Below, piece by piece: positions 34,901 to 42,252 of a DNA stretch of 55,434 nt. The notes under the pieces were generated by a model. The model had not been told where the DNA came from, did not search any database, and worked only from the letters and a program-made list of their open reading frames with translations. Source of the DNA: Giesbergeria sp. GTDB taxonomy: Bacteria; Pseudomonadota; Gammaproteobacteria; Burkholderiales; Burkholderiaceae_C. A program made the translations under genes and the position numbers. The DNA is taken from positions 1-55,434 of the forward strand of contig JAKLLE010000049.1 of assembly GCA_023150295.1 (NCBI GenBank). The letters run 5' to 3'. Position 1 is the stretch's first letter. The number at the start of each line of letters is the position of its first letter.

Positions 34901-35538
34901 AAACGGACGATTTGATTGGTTTGCTGGCGCAGGACGCAGAGCCGGTGGCGTCGCACGCCATCGAGCAACGCTTTGCGGTGGCGGCGCTGGCCGGCCTGGG
35001 CGGGGGCCTGGTGTTGATGCTGGTGCTGTTTGGCGTGCGCCCTGGGGTGGTGCAGGACATGGCCCTGCCCATGTTCTGGGGCAAGCTGGTGTTTGCCGGC
35101 CTGCTGGCCGCTGGCGGCCTGGCCGTGTTGCGCCGCCTGGCGCGGCCCGGCATGGGCCTGGGGCACAGCCTGGCGTTGCTGGCCCTGCCGCCGCTGGTGC
35201 TGTGGGGTCTGGCCGCCGTGGCGCTAGGCCAGGCTGGGGCCGGCGAGCGTCTGCCTCTGGTGCTGGGCAGCACCTGGCGCAGCTGTGCCTTCAACATCGC
35301 GGCGCTGTCGCTGCCCGCCCTGGTGGCCAGCCTGTGGGCGCTGCGCGGCGCGGCGCCCACGCGGCTGGCCTGGGCGGGCGCCGGGGCCGGGCTGCTGGCG
35401 GGTGCCCTGGGCGCGCTGGCCTATGCGCTGCACTGCCCGGAAATGGCCGCGCCCTTTTTGGCCGTGTGGTACCTGGCGGGCATGGCCTTGCCCACGCTGG
35501 CGGGTGCCTGGCTGGGGCCGCGCGTGCTGCGCTGGTAG
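34897..35538 (+). CDS. NrsF-type (DUF1109) membrane anti-sigma factor
   Basis: A 213-residue protein with a short cytoplasmic N-terminus and six membrane helices. Two cysteines, C130 (RSCAFN) and C180 (LHCPE), fall almost exactly where I recall the essential C131/C181 pair of Caulobacter NrsF. That pair senses metal or oxidant stress and releases SigF. It is translationally coupled to the sigma gene (ATGA). No other anti-sigma candidate is near. Confidence 0.9.
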   Translation: MKTDDLIGLLAQDAEPVASHAIEQRFAVAALAGLGGGLVLMLVLFGVRPGVVQDMALPMFWGKLVFAGLLAAGGLAVLRRLARPGMGLGHSLALLALPPLVLWGLAAVALGQAGAGERLPLVLGSTWRSCAFNIAALSLPALVASLWALRGAAPTRLAWAGAGAGLLAGALGALAYALHCPEMAAPFLAVWYLAGMALPTLAGAWLGPRVLRW

Positions 35539-35545
35539 CCGGTTG

Positions 35546-36793
35546 TCAGCTGGCGGGCTGGGCCAGCCAGGCGGCCACGGCCTCCACGCGCGCGGCGTGG
35601 ATCAGTTCACCCACTTTTTGGCCTGTAACGCCCTTGGATGCTGCGTGAGCAGCTATCACACTGGTAGCAACCGATTGCACGGCAGCCAGCGCGGCGTTGA
35701 TCCGCGCGCGCTGCGGGTAGGGCGACTCTTCAAAGTGCAGGCGCCCGCGTGCATCGCACTCGCAGGCGAGCAGGATCTCGTCCAGGCGCGCCGGCTTGCG
35801 GATGGCGTCGCAGCGCTCCAGCAGCCGCACCAGGGCCGCCGCGCCCAGGTCGCCACTGCGGTGGATGTTGCCGTGCTCGCGCGCCACCACGTCGGCCAGT
35901 TCGCGGCAGTCCGTGGGCACGCGCAGGCGCTCGCACAGGCCCTTGAGGAGCTGGGCGCTGCGCTGCTCATGGCCGATGTGGCGCGGCAGTACATCCTGGG
36001 GCGTGGTGCCCTTGCCCAGGTCGTGCGTCAGGCAGGCAAAGCGCACGCCCAGCGGCGCCTGCAGGCGCGCGGCCATGTCCAGCACCATCATCAGGTGCAC
36101 GCCGGTATCGATTTCGGGGTGGTAGTCGGCGCGCTGGGGCACGCCCCAGAGGCGGTCCACCTCGGGCAGCACCACCTGGAGCGCGCCGCACTGGCGCAGC
36201 ACCTCGAACATGCGCGAGGGCTTTTCCTCCATGAGGCCACGCGCCAGCTCCTGCCACACGCGCTCGGCCACCAGGTGGTCGGCCTCGCCGTGCGCCACCA
36301 TGGAGCGCATCAGCGCCATCGTTTCAGGCGCCACGCTGAAGTCGGTGAAGCGCGCCGCGAAACGCGCCACGCGCAGGATGCGCACCGGGTCGTCGTGGAA
36401 GGCGTGGGTCACGTGGCGCAGCACCTTGTCGCGCAGGTCGCGCGCACCACCATGGGGATCAAAAACGGCCTTGGCCCCCGTGGAATCTGCGCCAAGCGCT
36501 ATCGCATTGATAGTGAGATCGCGCCGCGAGAGGTCTTCCTCCAGCGTCACGTCGGGCGAGGTCTGCACCACGAAGCCCCGGTAGCCGCGCCCGCTTTTGC
36601 GCTCGGTGCGCGCCAGCGCGTACTCCTCGCGCGTCTGGGGGTGCAGGAAGACCGGAAAGTCGCGCCCCACGGGCAGGTAGCCCTGGGCCACCATCTGCTC
36701 GGGTGTGGCGCCCACCACCACCCAGTCGTGGTCGTTCACGGGGCGGCCCAGCAGCCGGTCGCGCACGGCGCCCCCCACCATGTAGATTTGCAT
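35546..36793 (-). CDS. cca: CCA-adding tRNA nucleotidyltransferase (multifunctional, HD domain)
   Basis: A 415-residue class II nucleotidyltransferase that adds or repairs tRNA 3'-CCA. MQIYMVGGAVRDRLLG with the catalytic DHDWVVVG, RRDLTINAIA and EEYALARTERKSG are intact. A C-terminal HD phosphohydrolase domain follows (HLMMVLDMAARLQ, CLTHDLGKG). Two family-2-like stretches lie in frame: 36457-36514, just after RRDLTINAI, where the loop to DPHGG is about four residues longer than in E. coli; and 35613-35668 near the C-terminus. It is convergent with the anti-sigma gene, 7 bp apart. Confidence 0.95.
   Translation of the reverse strand: MQIYMVGGAVRDRLLGRPVNDHDWVVVGATPEQMVAQGYLPVGRDFPVFLHPQTREEYALARTERKSGRGYRGFVVQTSPDVTLEEDLSRRDLTINAIALGADSTGAKAVFDPHGGARDLRDKVLRHVTHAFHDDPVRILRVARFAARFTDFSVAPETMALMRSMVAHGEADHLVAERVWQELARGLMEEKPSRMFEVLRQCGALQVVLPEVDRLWGVPQRADYHPEIDTGVHLMMVLDMAARLQAPLGVRFACLTHDLGKGTTPQDVLPRHIGHEQRSAQLLKGLCERLRVPTDCRELADVVAREHGNIHRSGDLGAAALVRLLERCDAIRKPARLDEILLACECDARGRLHFEESPYPQRARINAALAAVQSVATSVIAAHAASKGVTGQKVGELIHAARVEAVAAWLAQPAS
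35613..35668. repeat. Family-2-like repeat, copy 6, inside the cca 3' region
   Basis: CACTTTTTGGCCTGTAACGC, a decayed centre, GTGAGCAGCTATCACACTGG and TAGCA follow the family order. On the minus strand it is read as VATSVIAAHAASKGVTGQKV. The stretch is A+T-rich compared with the rest of cca. The centre has lost its hairpin, so the assignment is moderate. Confidence 0.45.
36457..36514. repeat. Possible family-2 repeat, copy 7, inside cca
   Basis: GGATCAAAAACGGCCTTGGC, then GCGCCAAGCGCTATCGCATT and GATAG resemble the family ends, but part of the match coincides with a conserved cca motif (DLTINAIA). It may be partly coincidental. Confidence 0.25.
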
Positions 36794-36830
36794 GGGGGCA
36801 GTGTATCGGGGGTGGGGGGCGTTTGTGTAC

Positions 36831-37625
36831 CTACCGGGGAATAGGGCCGCGTGAAGCCTCCTCCCCCAGGGGGGTGTAGGTCACGCGGGTGTCCAGTTTG
36901 CTGTCTTTGTCGGTGTCCAAGTCGGCATGCAGCATCACGCCTAGATTGAAATACTCCACCCGCACGGGCAGGCCCGAGGTGGGGTTGATGTATTGCGTGG
37001 ACCGTTGAACGCCATGGACAAAGTGGGTTACCAGATCCGGGAGACCGTCTCCGTTGGTGTCTGTCCTTGTAGTCACGGCGTTGCCGTCACGAAAGCTCGT
37101 CGTGGTCTCGTATGTTCCGTCAAAGTTGTCGTCGCTTTTTGCGGACTCTGCCAACCCTCGTTTGTCGTATTGCACGATGTAGTCAATCTTGCCATCCAGG
37201 TTGCGGTCCACTTCCGTGCGTAGCAGATTGCCGCGCGCGGTGTAGCTCCATCGCTCATCCAACACTCCGTCCCAGTTGTGGTCAATGCCATCGCTGGAGA
37301 CCGGTGTCCGCACGAAGGCGTACAACAAACCCGCCCCCAGGAGCATGCCGCCCACGAAGTACCACAACCCACCGGCGCGCCGGGAGTGCTGCGGTATGGG
37401 GGCAGTTTCGCTGGGCTGGTCCGCCTCCCAGCGCGCGATGATTTCGCGGGCTTTCGCTTGTTCTGGCTCTGGAACCTCCAGTCGGACGAGCCCGGCAGCA
37501 GGCAGTTCGCCCATGGCGCCCTGCAGATGCTCGCCCTGGATGACGGGCGAAAGCCCCTCCTGGGCCAGCAGGTCGCGCAACATATGCGCTTCGATGGCGT
37601 TGGCCGCTTGGTAGATCGTCTTCAT
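36831..37625 (-). CDS. DUF2007 membrane protein with periodic EF-hand-like Asp loops
   Basis: A 264-residue protein of unknown function. Residues 1-65 form a DUF2007-type signal-transducing-like domain (IYQAANAIEAHMLRDLLAQEG). One membrane helix follows at about 86-105. The rest carries Asp loops of the form DxNxDG: starting at D115 (DHNWDG), D140 (DRNLDG), D165 (DDNFDG), D189 (DTNGDG) and D237 (DTDKDS). Spacings are 25, 25, 24 and 48 (two periods), with aromatic and Thr-rich strands between. These are like calcium-binding DxDxDG loops and suggest an extracytoplasmic Ca2+-dependent repeat domain. Confidence 0.75.
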   Translation of the reverse strand: MKTIYQAANAIEAHMLRDLLAQEGLSPVIQGEHLQGAMGELPAAGLVRLEVPEPEQAKAREIIARWEADQPSETAPIPQHSRRAGGLWYFVGGMLLGAGLLYAFVRTPVSSDGIDHNWDGVLDERWSYTARGNLLRTEVDRNLDGKIDYIVQYDKRGLAESAKSDDNFDGTYETTTSFRDGNAVTTRTDTNGDGLPDLVTHFVHGVQRSTQYINPTSGLPVRVEYFNLGVMLHADLDTDKDSKLDTRVTYTPLGEEASRGPIPR

Positions 37626-37679
37626 GGGTGCGTGGCGGGTGTGTTGGTTGCAGGCATGCGTTGCTACAGTACGCCCATC

Positions 37680-38150
37680 ATGTCCTTGTCTGATTCATTG
37701 ACCATTGTGCAGCCCCAACCCGATGGGAGCATTCCGGTGCCGCAGGCAGCGCCCTCGGCAGAGCAAGTGGCCGCCACCGAGCAGGCCGCGCAGGCCTTGC
37801 AGGCGCGGGCACAGGAACTGCAGAACCAACTGGAGGGATTGCAGCAAATCCTGAACAAGCCTCTGTCGGAAATCCTGGCCGACCGTGAAAAAGCCCTGGA
37901 GGCTGCTGGCGCATGGGATGCCTTCGGCGCCATGTGGGTGCTTTCGCAGCGCGCCATGCGCCGCGTGGCCATGGACCTGGCCGCGCAGCAGGGGGTGAGC
38001 GAGGCCGAGGTGGTGGCGCGCGCCATGCGCTACGCCAACGCGGTGCTCAACACCGAGGACGAGACCCTGGGCGGCTCCATCGCCCCCGCGCAACTGGCGC
38101 ACATCGCGCGGCATAAGCCGTTTTTGCGCAAGCAATTCCGGCAGGGGTGA
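37680..38150 (+). CDS. Conserved hypothetical protein, coiled-coil
   Basis: A 156-residue protein that I do not recognise. Residues about 25-75 are Ala/Gln/Glu-rich and probably form a coiled coil (EQVAATEQAAQALQARAQELQNQLEGLQQ). A helical domain follows (WDAFGAMWVLSQRAMRRVAMDLA), and a basic C-terminus LAHIARHKPFLRKQFRQG ends it. Its last 83 bases (38070-38152) are repeated in diverged form at 38918-39000, on the far side of the PIN module 2, in a truncated paralogue. Confidence 0.7.
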   Translation: MSLSDSLTIVQPQPDGSIPVPQAAPSAEQVAATEQAAQALQARAQELQNQLEGLQQILNKPLSEILADREKALEAAGAWDAFGAMWVLSQRAMRRVAMDLAAQQGVSEAEVVARAMRYANAVLNTEDETLGGSIAPAQLAHIARHKPFLRKQFRQG

Positions 38151-38182
38151 GGAGGGCGGTAGGTCGCCTCGCTGGATGAGAT

Positions 38183-38204
38183 ATGGTATTATGGGCAATA
38201 CCAT
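38183..38204. promoter_or_regulatory. Operator/promoter of PIN toxin-antitoxin module 2
   Basis: A 22-bp inverted repeat ATGGTATT-N6-AATACCAT with perfect 8-bp arms ends on the toxin ATG. TATTAT at 38187-38192 is the best -10, giving a start site within about four bases of the ATG. Geometry and half-site (ATGGT/ACCAT) match module 1 at 29296-29317. Confidence 0.65.
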
Positions 38205-38634
38205 GAAAGCTTGTCCCCAGATTGTGCTGGACACCAATGTGTTGGTGGCGGGGCTGCGTTCACGCAATGGTGCGTCGTTTGAATTGCTCCGGCGCTTGCC
38301 TACAGGGCAATATCGCTTGCATCTGACGGTGCCATTGGCCATGGAGTACGAGGATGTCTTGCACCGTTCCGGGCTGTTGCCCTTGCCTGTGGACGCGATC
38401 GACGCTGTTTTGGACATGGTGTGTGCCGTCGCGGTTCAGCAGCCGGTTCATTTTCTGTGGCGGCCTCAATTGCGTGACCCCCGCGATGAACTGGTGCTGG
38501 AGGCCGCAGTCAATGCCTCGGCAGACTATCTGGTGACGCACAACCTGCGCGACTTTGCTGCCGCAGGTGGGTACGCAGTCCAGGTGGTCACACCCGGCCA
38601 GTTCTTGAAGCTATTGGATGGAGGAGCACTATGA
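38203..38634 (+). CDS. PIN-domain ribonuclease toxin (COG1569 type), module 2
   Basis: A 143-residue PIN-domain toxin. Active-site acids are D10 (VLDTNVLVAGLRSR), E48, D95 and D117 (THNLRDF). It is a clear paralogue of the toxin at 29316 but well diverged. ATG 38203 is placed inside the operator dyad; the frame opens 27 bases earlier, but that would cross the promoter. It overlaps its antitoxin by 4 bases. The module has lower G+C than its neighbours, consistent with later arrival. Confidence 0.88.
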   Translation: MKACPQIVLDTNVLVAGLRSRNGASFELLRRLPTGQYRLHLTVPLAMEYEDVLHRSGLLPLPVDAIDAVLDMVCAVAVQQPVHFLWRPQLRDPRDELVLEAAVNASADYLVTHNLRDFAAAGGYAVQVVTPGQFLKLLDGGAL

Positions 38635-38870
38635 GCATACTCAGCCTGCGTTTACCGCAATCGATCCACCAGAACGCCAAGCTCTATGCCCAGCGGGAGG
38701 GCATTTCCGTCAATCAGTTGGCGGCGACGGCATTGGCTGAAAAACTGGCAGCGCTCGCCGCCGAGGACTACATCGCCCAGCGTGGCCAGCGCGCCAGCGC
38801 TGAAAAATATGCGGCTGCACTGGATCTGGTGCCTGATGTTCCGGCAGCTCCGGGGGATGTGTTGCCGTGA
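38631..38870 (+). CDS. Antitoxin of PIN module 2 (ribbon-helix-helix type)
   Basis: A 79-residue protein with LSLRLPQSIHQNAKLYAQREGISVNQLAATALAEKL, which aligns along its length with the module 1 antitoxin, and a tail LAAEDYIAQRGQRASAEKYAAAL that probably binds the toxin. Its TGA overlaps the ATG of the remnant reading frame at 38870. Confidence 0.83.
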   Translation: MSILSLRLPQSIHQNAKLYAQREGISVNQLAATALAEKLAALAAEDYIAQRGQRASAEKYAAALDLVPDVPAAPGDVLP

Positions 38871-38998
38871 TGGCTTCGCCATTTAAGTATCCATCCAGCC
38901 GCCGAGGGCGATCCCTCGGTAGCAGCATCACCTCCGAGCAACTGGCGCACATCGGGCGGCACAAACCGTTTTTGCGCAAGCAGTTCCGGCAGGGGTGA
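38870..38998 (+). pseudogene. Truncated paralogue of the 37680-38150 gene
   Basis: A 42-codon open frame. Its last 27 residues, LGSSITSEQLAHIGRHKPFL and onward to RKQFRQG, match the C-terminus of the 156-residue protein at 37680, with mostly silent differences (for example CAC/CAT, AAA/AAG, CAG/CAA). The first 15 residues are unrelated. It looks like the surviving 3' end of a tandem or second copy, cut by whatever brought in the PIN module. Confidence 0.65.
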
Positions 38999-39007
38999 GG
39001 CCGGGCC

Positions 39008-39301
39008 TCAGCGCTTGAAACCGGCCTCCCGCTGACTGCGCACCGCCAGCACGAACACGGTATCGATGGCAGCCACGTAGTGGTACAGCGTCACATAGCC
39101 GCGCGAGGCTTGACCTATCACCAGCTCCCGCTTTCCGCCCCGCACAGGGCGCCCGATCAGCGGGCTGAGGGTGAGGATCTGCAGGGCCTCCAGAATGGTG
39201 TCAATGTGCTCGGGTACGGATTCGGGGTCGTGTTGGGCGATGTGGTCGAAGAAGCGGTCGAAGTCGTCCAGGACTTCCGGGGCCAGCTCGATGCGGGTCA
39301 T
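39008..39301 (-). CDS. ParE/RelE-superfamily toxin
   Basis: A 97-residue toxin-like protein: IELAPEVLDDFDRFFDHIAQHD, then SPLIGRPVRGGKRELVI and GYVTLYHYVAAIDTVFVLAVRSQREAGF, the RelE/ParE beta-sheet pattern. ParE proteins poison gyrase, whereas RelE proteins cut mRNA; the lack of a clear RelE catalytic set favours ParE. ATG 39301 was chosen. It follows its antitoxin by 20 bp. Confidence 0.83.
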   Translation of the reverse strand: MTRIELAPEVLDDFDRFFDHIAQHDPESVPEHIDTILEALQILTLSPLIGRPVRGGKRELVIGQASRGYVTLYHYVAAIDTVFVLAVRSQREAGFKR

Positions 39302-39321
39302 GCGCAGGTGGGCGTGGCCGC

Positions 39322-39606
39322 TTACTTGCCCAGCGTGCCGGGAGTGGGCTTGCGCGGACGTTCGCCATGGGTGCGGGCGACCAGGTAGGCCTTGGCGTCG
39401 TCCCAGGCCACGGTCTGGCTCGTGGCGCGGATGCGGGCCCAACGCTCCTCGGCCACTGCGTGAAAGGCGTTGTCCAGTTCCACCTGCTCCACCGTCTGGG
39501 CCAGGGAGTCCAGGATGAAGGCATGGGCCGTTTTGCCCGCTTGCGCGGCAGCGGCGTTGATACGGGCTTTCAGCTCGTCTTCGAGGCGGATGGTGGTGGT
39601 GGGCAT
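39322..39606 (-). CDS. Ribbon-helix-helix antitoxin paired with the ParE-like toxin
   Basis: A 94-residue CopG/ParD-like protein. TTTIRLEDELKARINAAAAQAGKTAHAFILDSLAQTVEQ is a ribbon-helix-helix domain, and a toxin-binding tail follows. It is expected to repress the operon at the TGTAGCAC dyad 22 bases upstream of its ATG. Confidence 0.83.
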   Translation of the reverse strand: MPTTTIRLEDELKARINAAAAQAGKTAHAFILDSLAQTVEQVELDNAFHAVAEERWARIRATSQTVAWDDAKAYLVARTHGERPRKPTPGTLGK

Positions 39607-39628
39607 GGCGGCTCCGGTGGTGAATCAA

Positions 39629-39648
39629 TGTAGCACACAAGTGCTACA
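39629..39648. promoter_or_regulatory. Operator dyad upstream of the ParDE-like module
   Basis: TGTAGCAC-ACAA-GTGCTACA is a perfect inverted repeat with 8-bp arms, 22 bases upstream of the antitoxin ATG on the minus strand. It is a natural autorepression site for a ribbon-helix-helix antitoxin dimer. Confidence 0.65.
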
Positions 39649-39677
39649 AGTGCCATGCCGGGAGCGAAATCAGCGTC

Positions 39678-40361
39678 TCAGCGCCCCAGCCGGTACGGCT
39701 CCTCGAATTCGCGGAAATCCGCCTCGGCCAGGGCATCGTCGATCCAGGCCTTGACGCCGGGCAGTGCGCGCACGCGCTGCACATAGGCCTGGATGTGCGG
39801 CGGCACCGGCAGGCCGTAGCTGTGCAGGCGCATGCAGACCGGAGCGTAGAAGGCATCGGCGATGCTGAAGTCGCCGAACAGCATGGGGCCGCCGTGCTGC
39901 TCCAGCAGGCCGGTCCACATGTCCACCAGGCGCTGCACATCGGCGCGCACGGCGGGTTTGTCGCGCCAGATCAGTGCGCCCACCTCGGGCAGGTGCGCCT
40001 CGATGTTCATGGGGCAGGCGCCGCGCAGGGCGGTGAAGCCGCTGTGCATTTCGGCGCAGACGCTGCGGGCGCGGGCGCGGGCGGTCTTGTCCTGGGGCCA
40101 GAGGTGTTTTTCCGGGTAGGTTTCGGCCAGGTATTCGGCGATGGCCAGGGTGTCCCAGATGGCCAGGTCGCCATCGACCAGCACCGGCACCTTACCGGTG
40201 GGCGAGATGCCGGCGATCGTGGCCTTGAACTTCGAATCGGGGTCGAAGCTGTCGAAGCGCGCGAGCACTTCCTCGAAGGGAATGCCCGCCTGACGCAGCA
40301 GCACCCAGGGGCGCATGGACCAGGAGGAGTAGTTCTTGTTGCCGATGTAGAGCTGGAGCAT
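39678..40361 (-). CDS. Glutathione S-transferase family protein
   Basis: A 227-residue GST. The N-terminal thioredoxin-like domain has YIGNKNYSSWSMRPWVLLRQAG (Ser-type active-site region) and SPTGKVPVLVDGDLAIWDTLAIAEYLAE; a helical C-terminal domain follows with FGDFSIADAFYAPVCMRL. Substrate unknown. It is a single gene between the ParDE-like module and a family-1 repeat. Confidence 0.9.
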   Translation of the reverse strand: MLQLYIGNKNYSSWSMRPWVLLRQAGIPFEEVLARFDSFDPDSKFKATIAGISPTGKVPVLVDGDLAIWDTLAIAEYLAETYPEKHLWPQDKTARARARSVCAEMHSGFTALRGACPMNIEAHLPEVGALIWRDKPAVRADVQRLVDMWTGLLEQHGGPMLFGDFSIADAFYAPVCMRLHSYGLPVPPHIQAYVQRVRALPGVKAWIDDALAEADFREFEEPYRLGR

Positions 40362-40470
40362 GGTTCACCTGCTGAAGAAAAGGGGCCGCGAAAGAGCGGC
40401 CCATTGTGCGTCAATGCACTCCGGCGTGTGTAGCGGGCTTGTGCCAGGGCACCCGTGGAACCGGCTTTGC

Positions 40471-40537
40471 CGGGCCACTGGGTGCGTCCCCCCTCCCGCA
40501 GGAGAGGGGGGAAGGCGCGCAGCGCCACAGGGGGGTG
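40471..40537 (-). repeat. Family-1 stop-associated hairpin repeat, copy C (short form)
   Basis: On the minus strand it follows the TGA of the acyl-CoA dehydrogenase gene with no gap: CACCCCCCTGTGGCGCTGCG, CCTTCCCCCCTCTCC, TGCGGGAGGGGGGACGCACC. The central loop is reduced to a few bases, so CCCCCCTCTCCTGC pairs tightly with GCGGGAGGGGGG. The usual GGCGGCCCTTGCGC tail is replaced by other sequence (GCCCGGCAAAGCCGG). Confidence 0.78.
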
Positions 40538-42223
40538 TCACTGTATCCGTGGCGTGGCCCGCTCGATGATGGCGGCCACATCGACGCCGCGCGGCAGCGC
40601 GCCGTAGTTGAAGCTGCCCTCGGGCGCGAGGCGCGAGGCACAGAACGCGTCGGCCACGAAGGCGGGCGCGCCGCGCACCAGCAGCGAGGCCTGCAGCGCC
40701 AGCGCCATGCGCTCGACCACGTGGCGGGCGCGGTACTGCAGGTCGGTGGTGTCGGCGAACTCCTTGCCCAGGTCGCGCACATGCTGGTCGAGCAAGGTGT
40801 TCTGGCCCTGGGTGTGGCACAGTTCGGCGAAGAAGGCGTCCACCACCTCGGGCGTCTTGGCCATGGCGCGCAGCACGTCCAGGCACTGGATGTTGCCGCT
40901 GCCCTCCCAGATGGCGTTGACCGGCGCCTCGCGGTACAGGCGCGGGAACATGCTGTCCTCCATCACGCCGCTGCCGCCGATGCATTCCATGGCCTCGTAG
41001 GCGTGGCCGGGCGTGCGCTTGCAGATCCAGTATTTGCCCACGGCGGTCACCAGGCGCACCAGCAGGTCCTCGTGGCGGTTGTCGCGGTGGTCCAGCGCCC
41101 GCGCCACGCGCATCGACAGGGTCATGGCGGCCTCGCTCTCCAGCGCCAGGTCGGCCAGCACGTTCTGCATCAGCGGCTGCTGGTTGAGGCGGGCGCCGAA
41201 GGCGCTGCGGTGCGCGCAGTGGTGCAGTGCCTGCGACAGCGCCATGCGCATGCCCGCACTCGACCCCACCATGCAGTCAAAGCGCGTCATGGCCACCATC
41301 TCAATGATGTTGCGCACGCCGCGCCCTTCCTCGCCCACCATCCAGGCCAGCGCGCCGCGCAGCTCGGTCTCGCTCGACGCGTTGGAGGCGTTGCCCATCT
41401 TCTTCTTCAGGCGCAGCACCTGCAGCGGGTTTTTGGTGCCGTCGGGTCGCCAGCGCGGCAGCAGAAAGCACGACAGGCCCTTGTCGGTGTGTGCCAGCAC
41501 CAGGAAGGCATCGCACATCGGCGCCGAGACGAAATACTTGTGGCCCACCAGTTCATACGCCTGACCGGGGCCGCCCTGGCCCACGGGGTAGGCGCGCGTG
41601 CTGTTGGCCTGCACGTCGGATCCGCCTTGCTTCTCGGTCATCGCCATGCCGATGGTCACGCCCTGTTTCTGCTCCACGGGCACGTTGCGCGGGTCGTACA
41701 CGCGCGCGGTGATCTTGGGCTCCCACAGCGCGGCCAGGTCGGGCTGCAGGCGCAGCGCGGGGATGGCGGCGAAGGTCATGGTGATGGGGCAGCCGTGGCC
41801 GGCCTCCACCTGGGTTTGCAGGTAGTTGCCGGCGGCGCGCGCCACATGGGCGCCATGGCGTGGGTCGGTCCAGGGCGAGGAATGCAGGCCGTGCTCAATG
41901 GCCGTGCCCATGAAGCGGTGGTAGGCCGGGTGGAACTTGACCAGATCGATGCGGTTGCCGAAGCGGTCGTGCGTCTCCAGTTCGGGCTGGTGTTTGTTGG
42001 CGAGGTGGCCCTGCTCCAGGTACTCGGCCGAACCGGTGAGCTGGCCGAAGCGCAGCAAATCCGCATCGGCCCAGGCTGCGCCCTCGCGCTGCACGGCCTC
42101 GCGCAGCGCGGTGTCTTGCGCGTACATGTTGTAGTCGGCGAGTTCGCAGGACACGTTCTCGACCTGGTGGGTGTCGGCCAGGTAGCGGGTGTGCAGGGCG
42201 GTGGTGTTGTTCAGCGCGTTCAT
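40538..42223 (-). CDS. AidB-like acyl-CoA dehydrogenase family flavoprotein
   Basis: A 561-residue FAD enzyme of the acyl-CoA dehydrogenase superfamily, closest in style to AidB (the alkylation-response protein) by length and by motifs such as CPITMTFAAIPALR, MAMTEKQGGSDVQANSTRA, GHKYFVSAPMCDAFLVLAHT and ECIGGSGVMEDSMFPRLYREAPVNAIWEGSGNIQCLD. It could protect against alkylating agents or act in catabolism. A PaaX regulator precedes it by 29 bp in the same direction, which favours a catabolic role. Confidence 0.87.
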   Translation of the reverse strand: MNALNNTTALHTRYLADTHQVENVSCELADYNMYAQDTALREAVQREGAAWADADLLRFGQLTGSAEYLEQGHLANKHQPELETHDRFGNRIDLVKFHPAYHRFMGTAIEHGLHSSPWTDPRHGAHVARAAGNYLQTQVEAGHGCPITMTFAAIPALRLQPDLAALWEPKITARVYDPRNVPVEQKQGVTIGMAMTEKQGGSDVQANSTRAYPVGQGGPGQAYELVGHKYFVSAPMCDAFLVLAHTDKGLSCFLLPRWRPDGTKNPLQVLRLKKKMGNASNASSETELRGALAWMVGEEGRGVRNIIEMVAMTRFDCMVGSSAGMRMALSQALHHCAHRSAFGARLNQQPLMQNVLADLALESEAAMTLSMRVARALDHRDNRHEDLLVRLVTAVGKYWICKRTPGHAYEAMECIGGSGVMEDSMFPRLYREAPVNAIWEGSGNIQCLDVLRAMAKTPEVVDAFFAELCHTQGQNTLLDQHVRDLGKEFADTTDLQYRARHVVERMALALQASLLVRGAPAFVADAFCASRLAPEGSFNYGALPRGVDVAAIIERATPRIQ

Positions 42224-42252
42224 GGCGGTGTCTCCGGGGGGCAGAAAGTTGG

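Noticed and set aside
39008-39640. A 210-residue fused toxin protein from the long open frame
   Set aside because: The first half is antisense-like sequence overlapping the antitoxin in another frame; the toxin fits the family only from ATG 39301.
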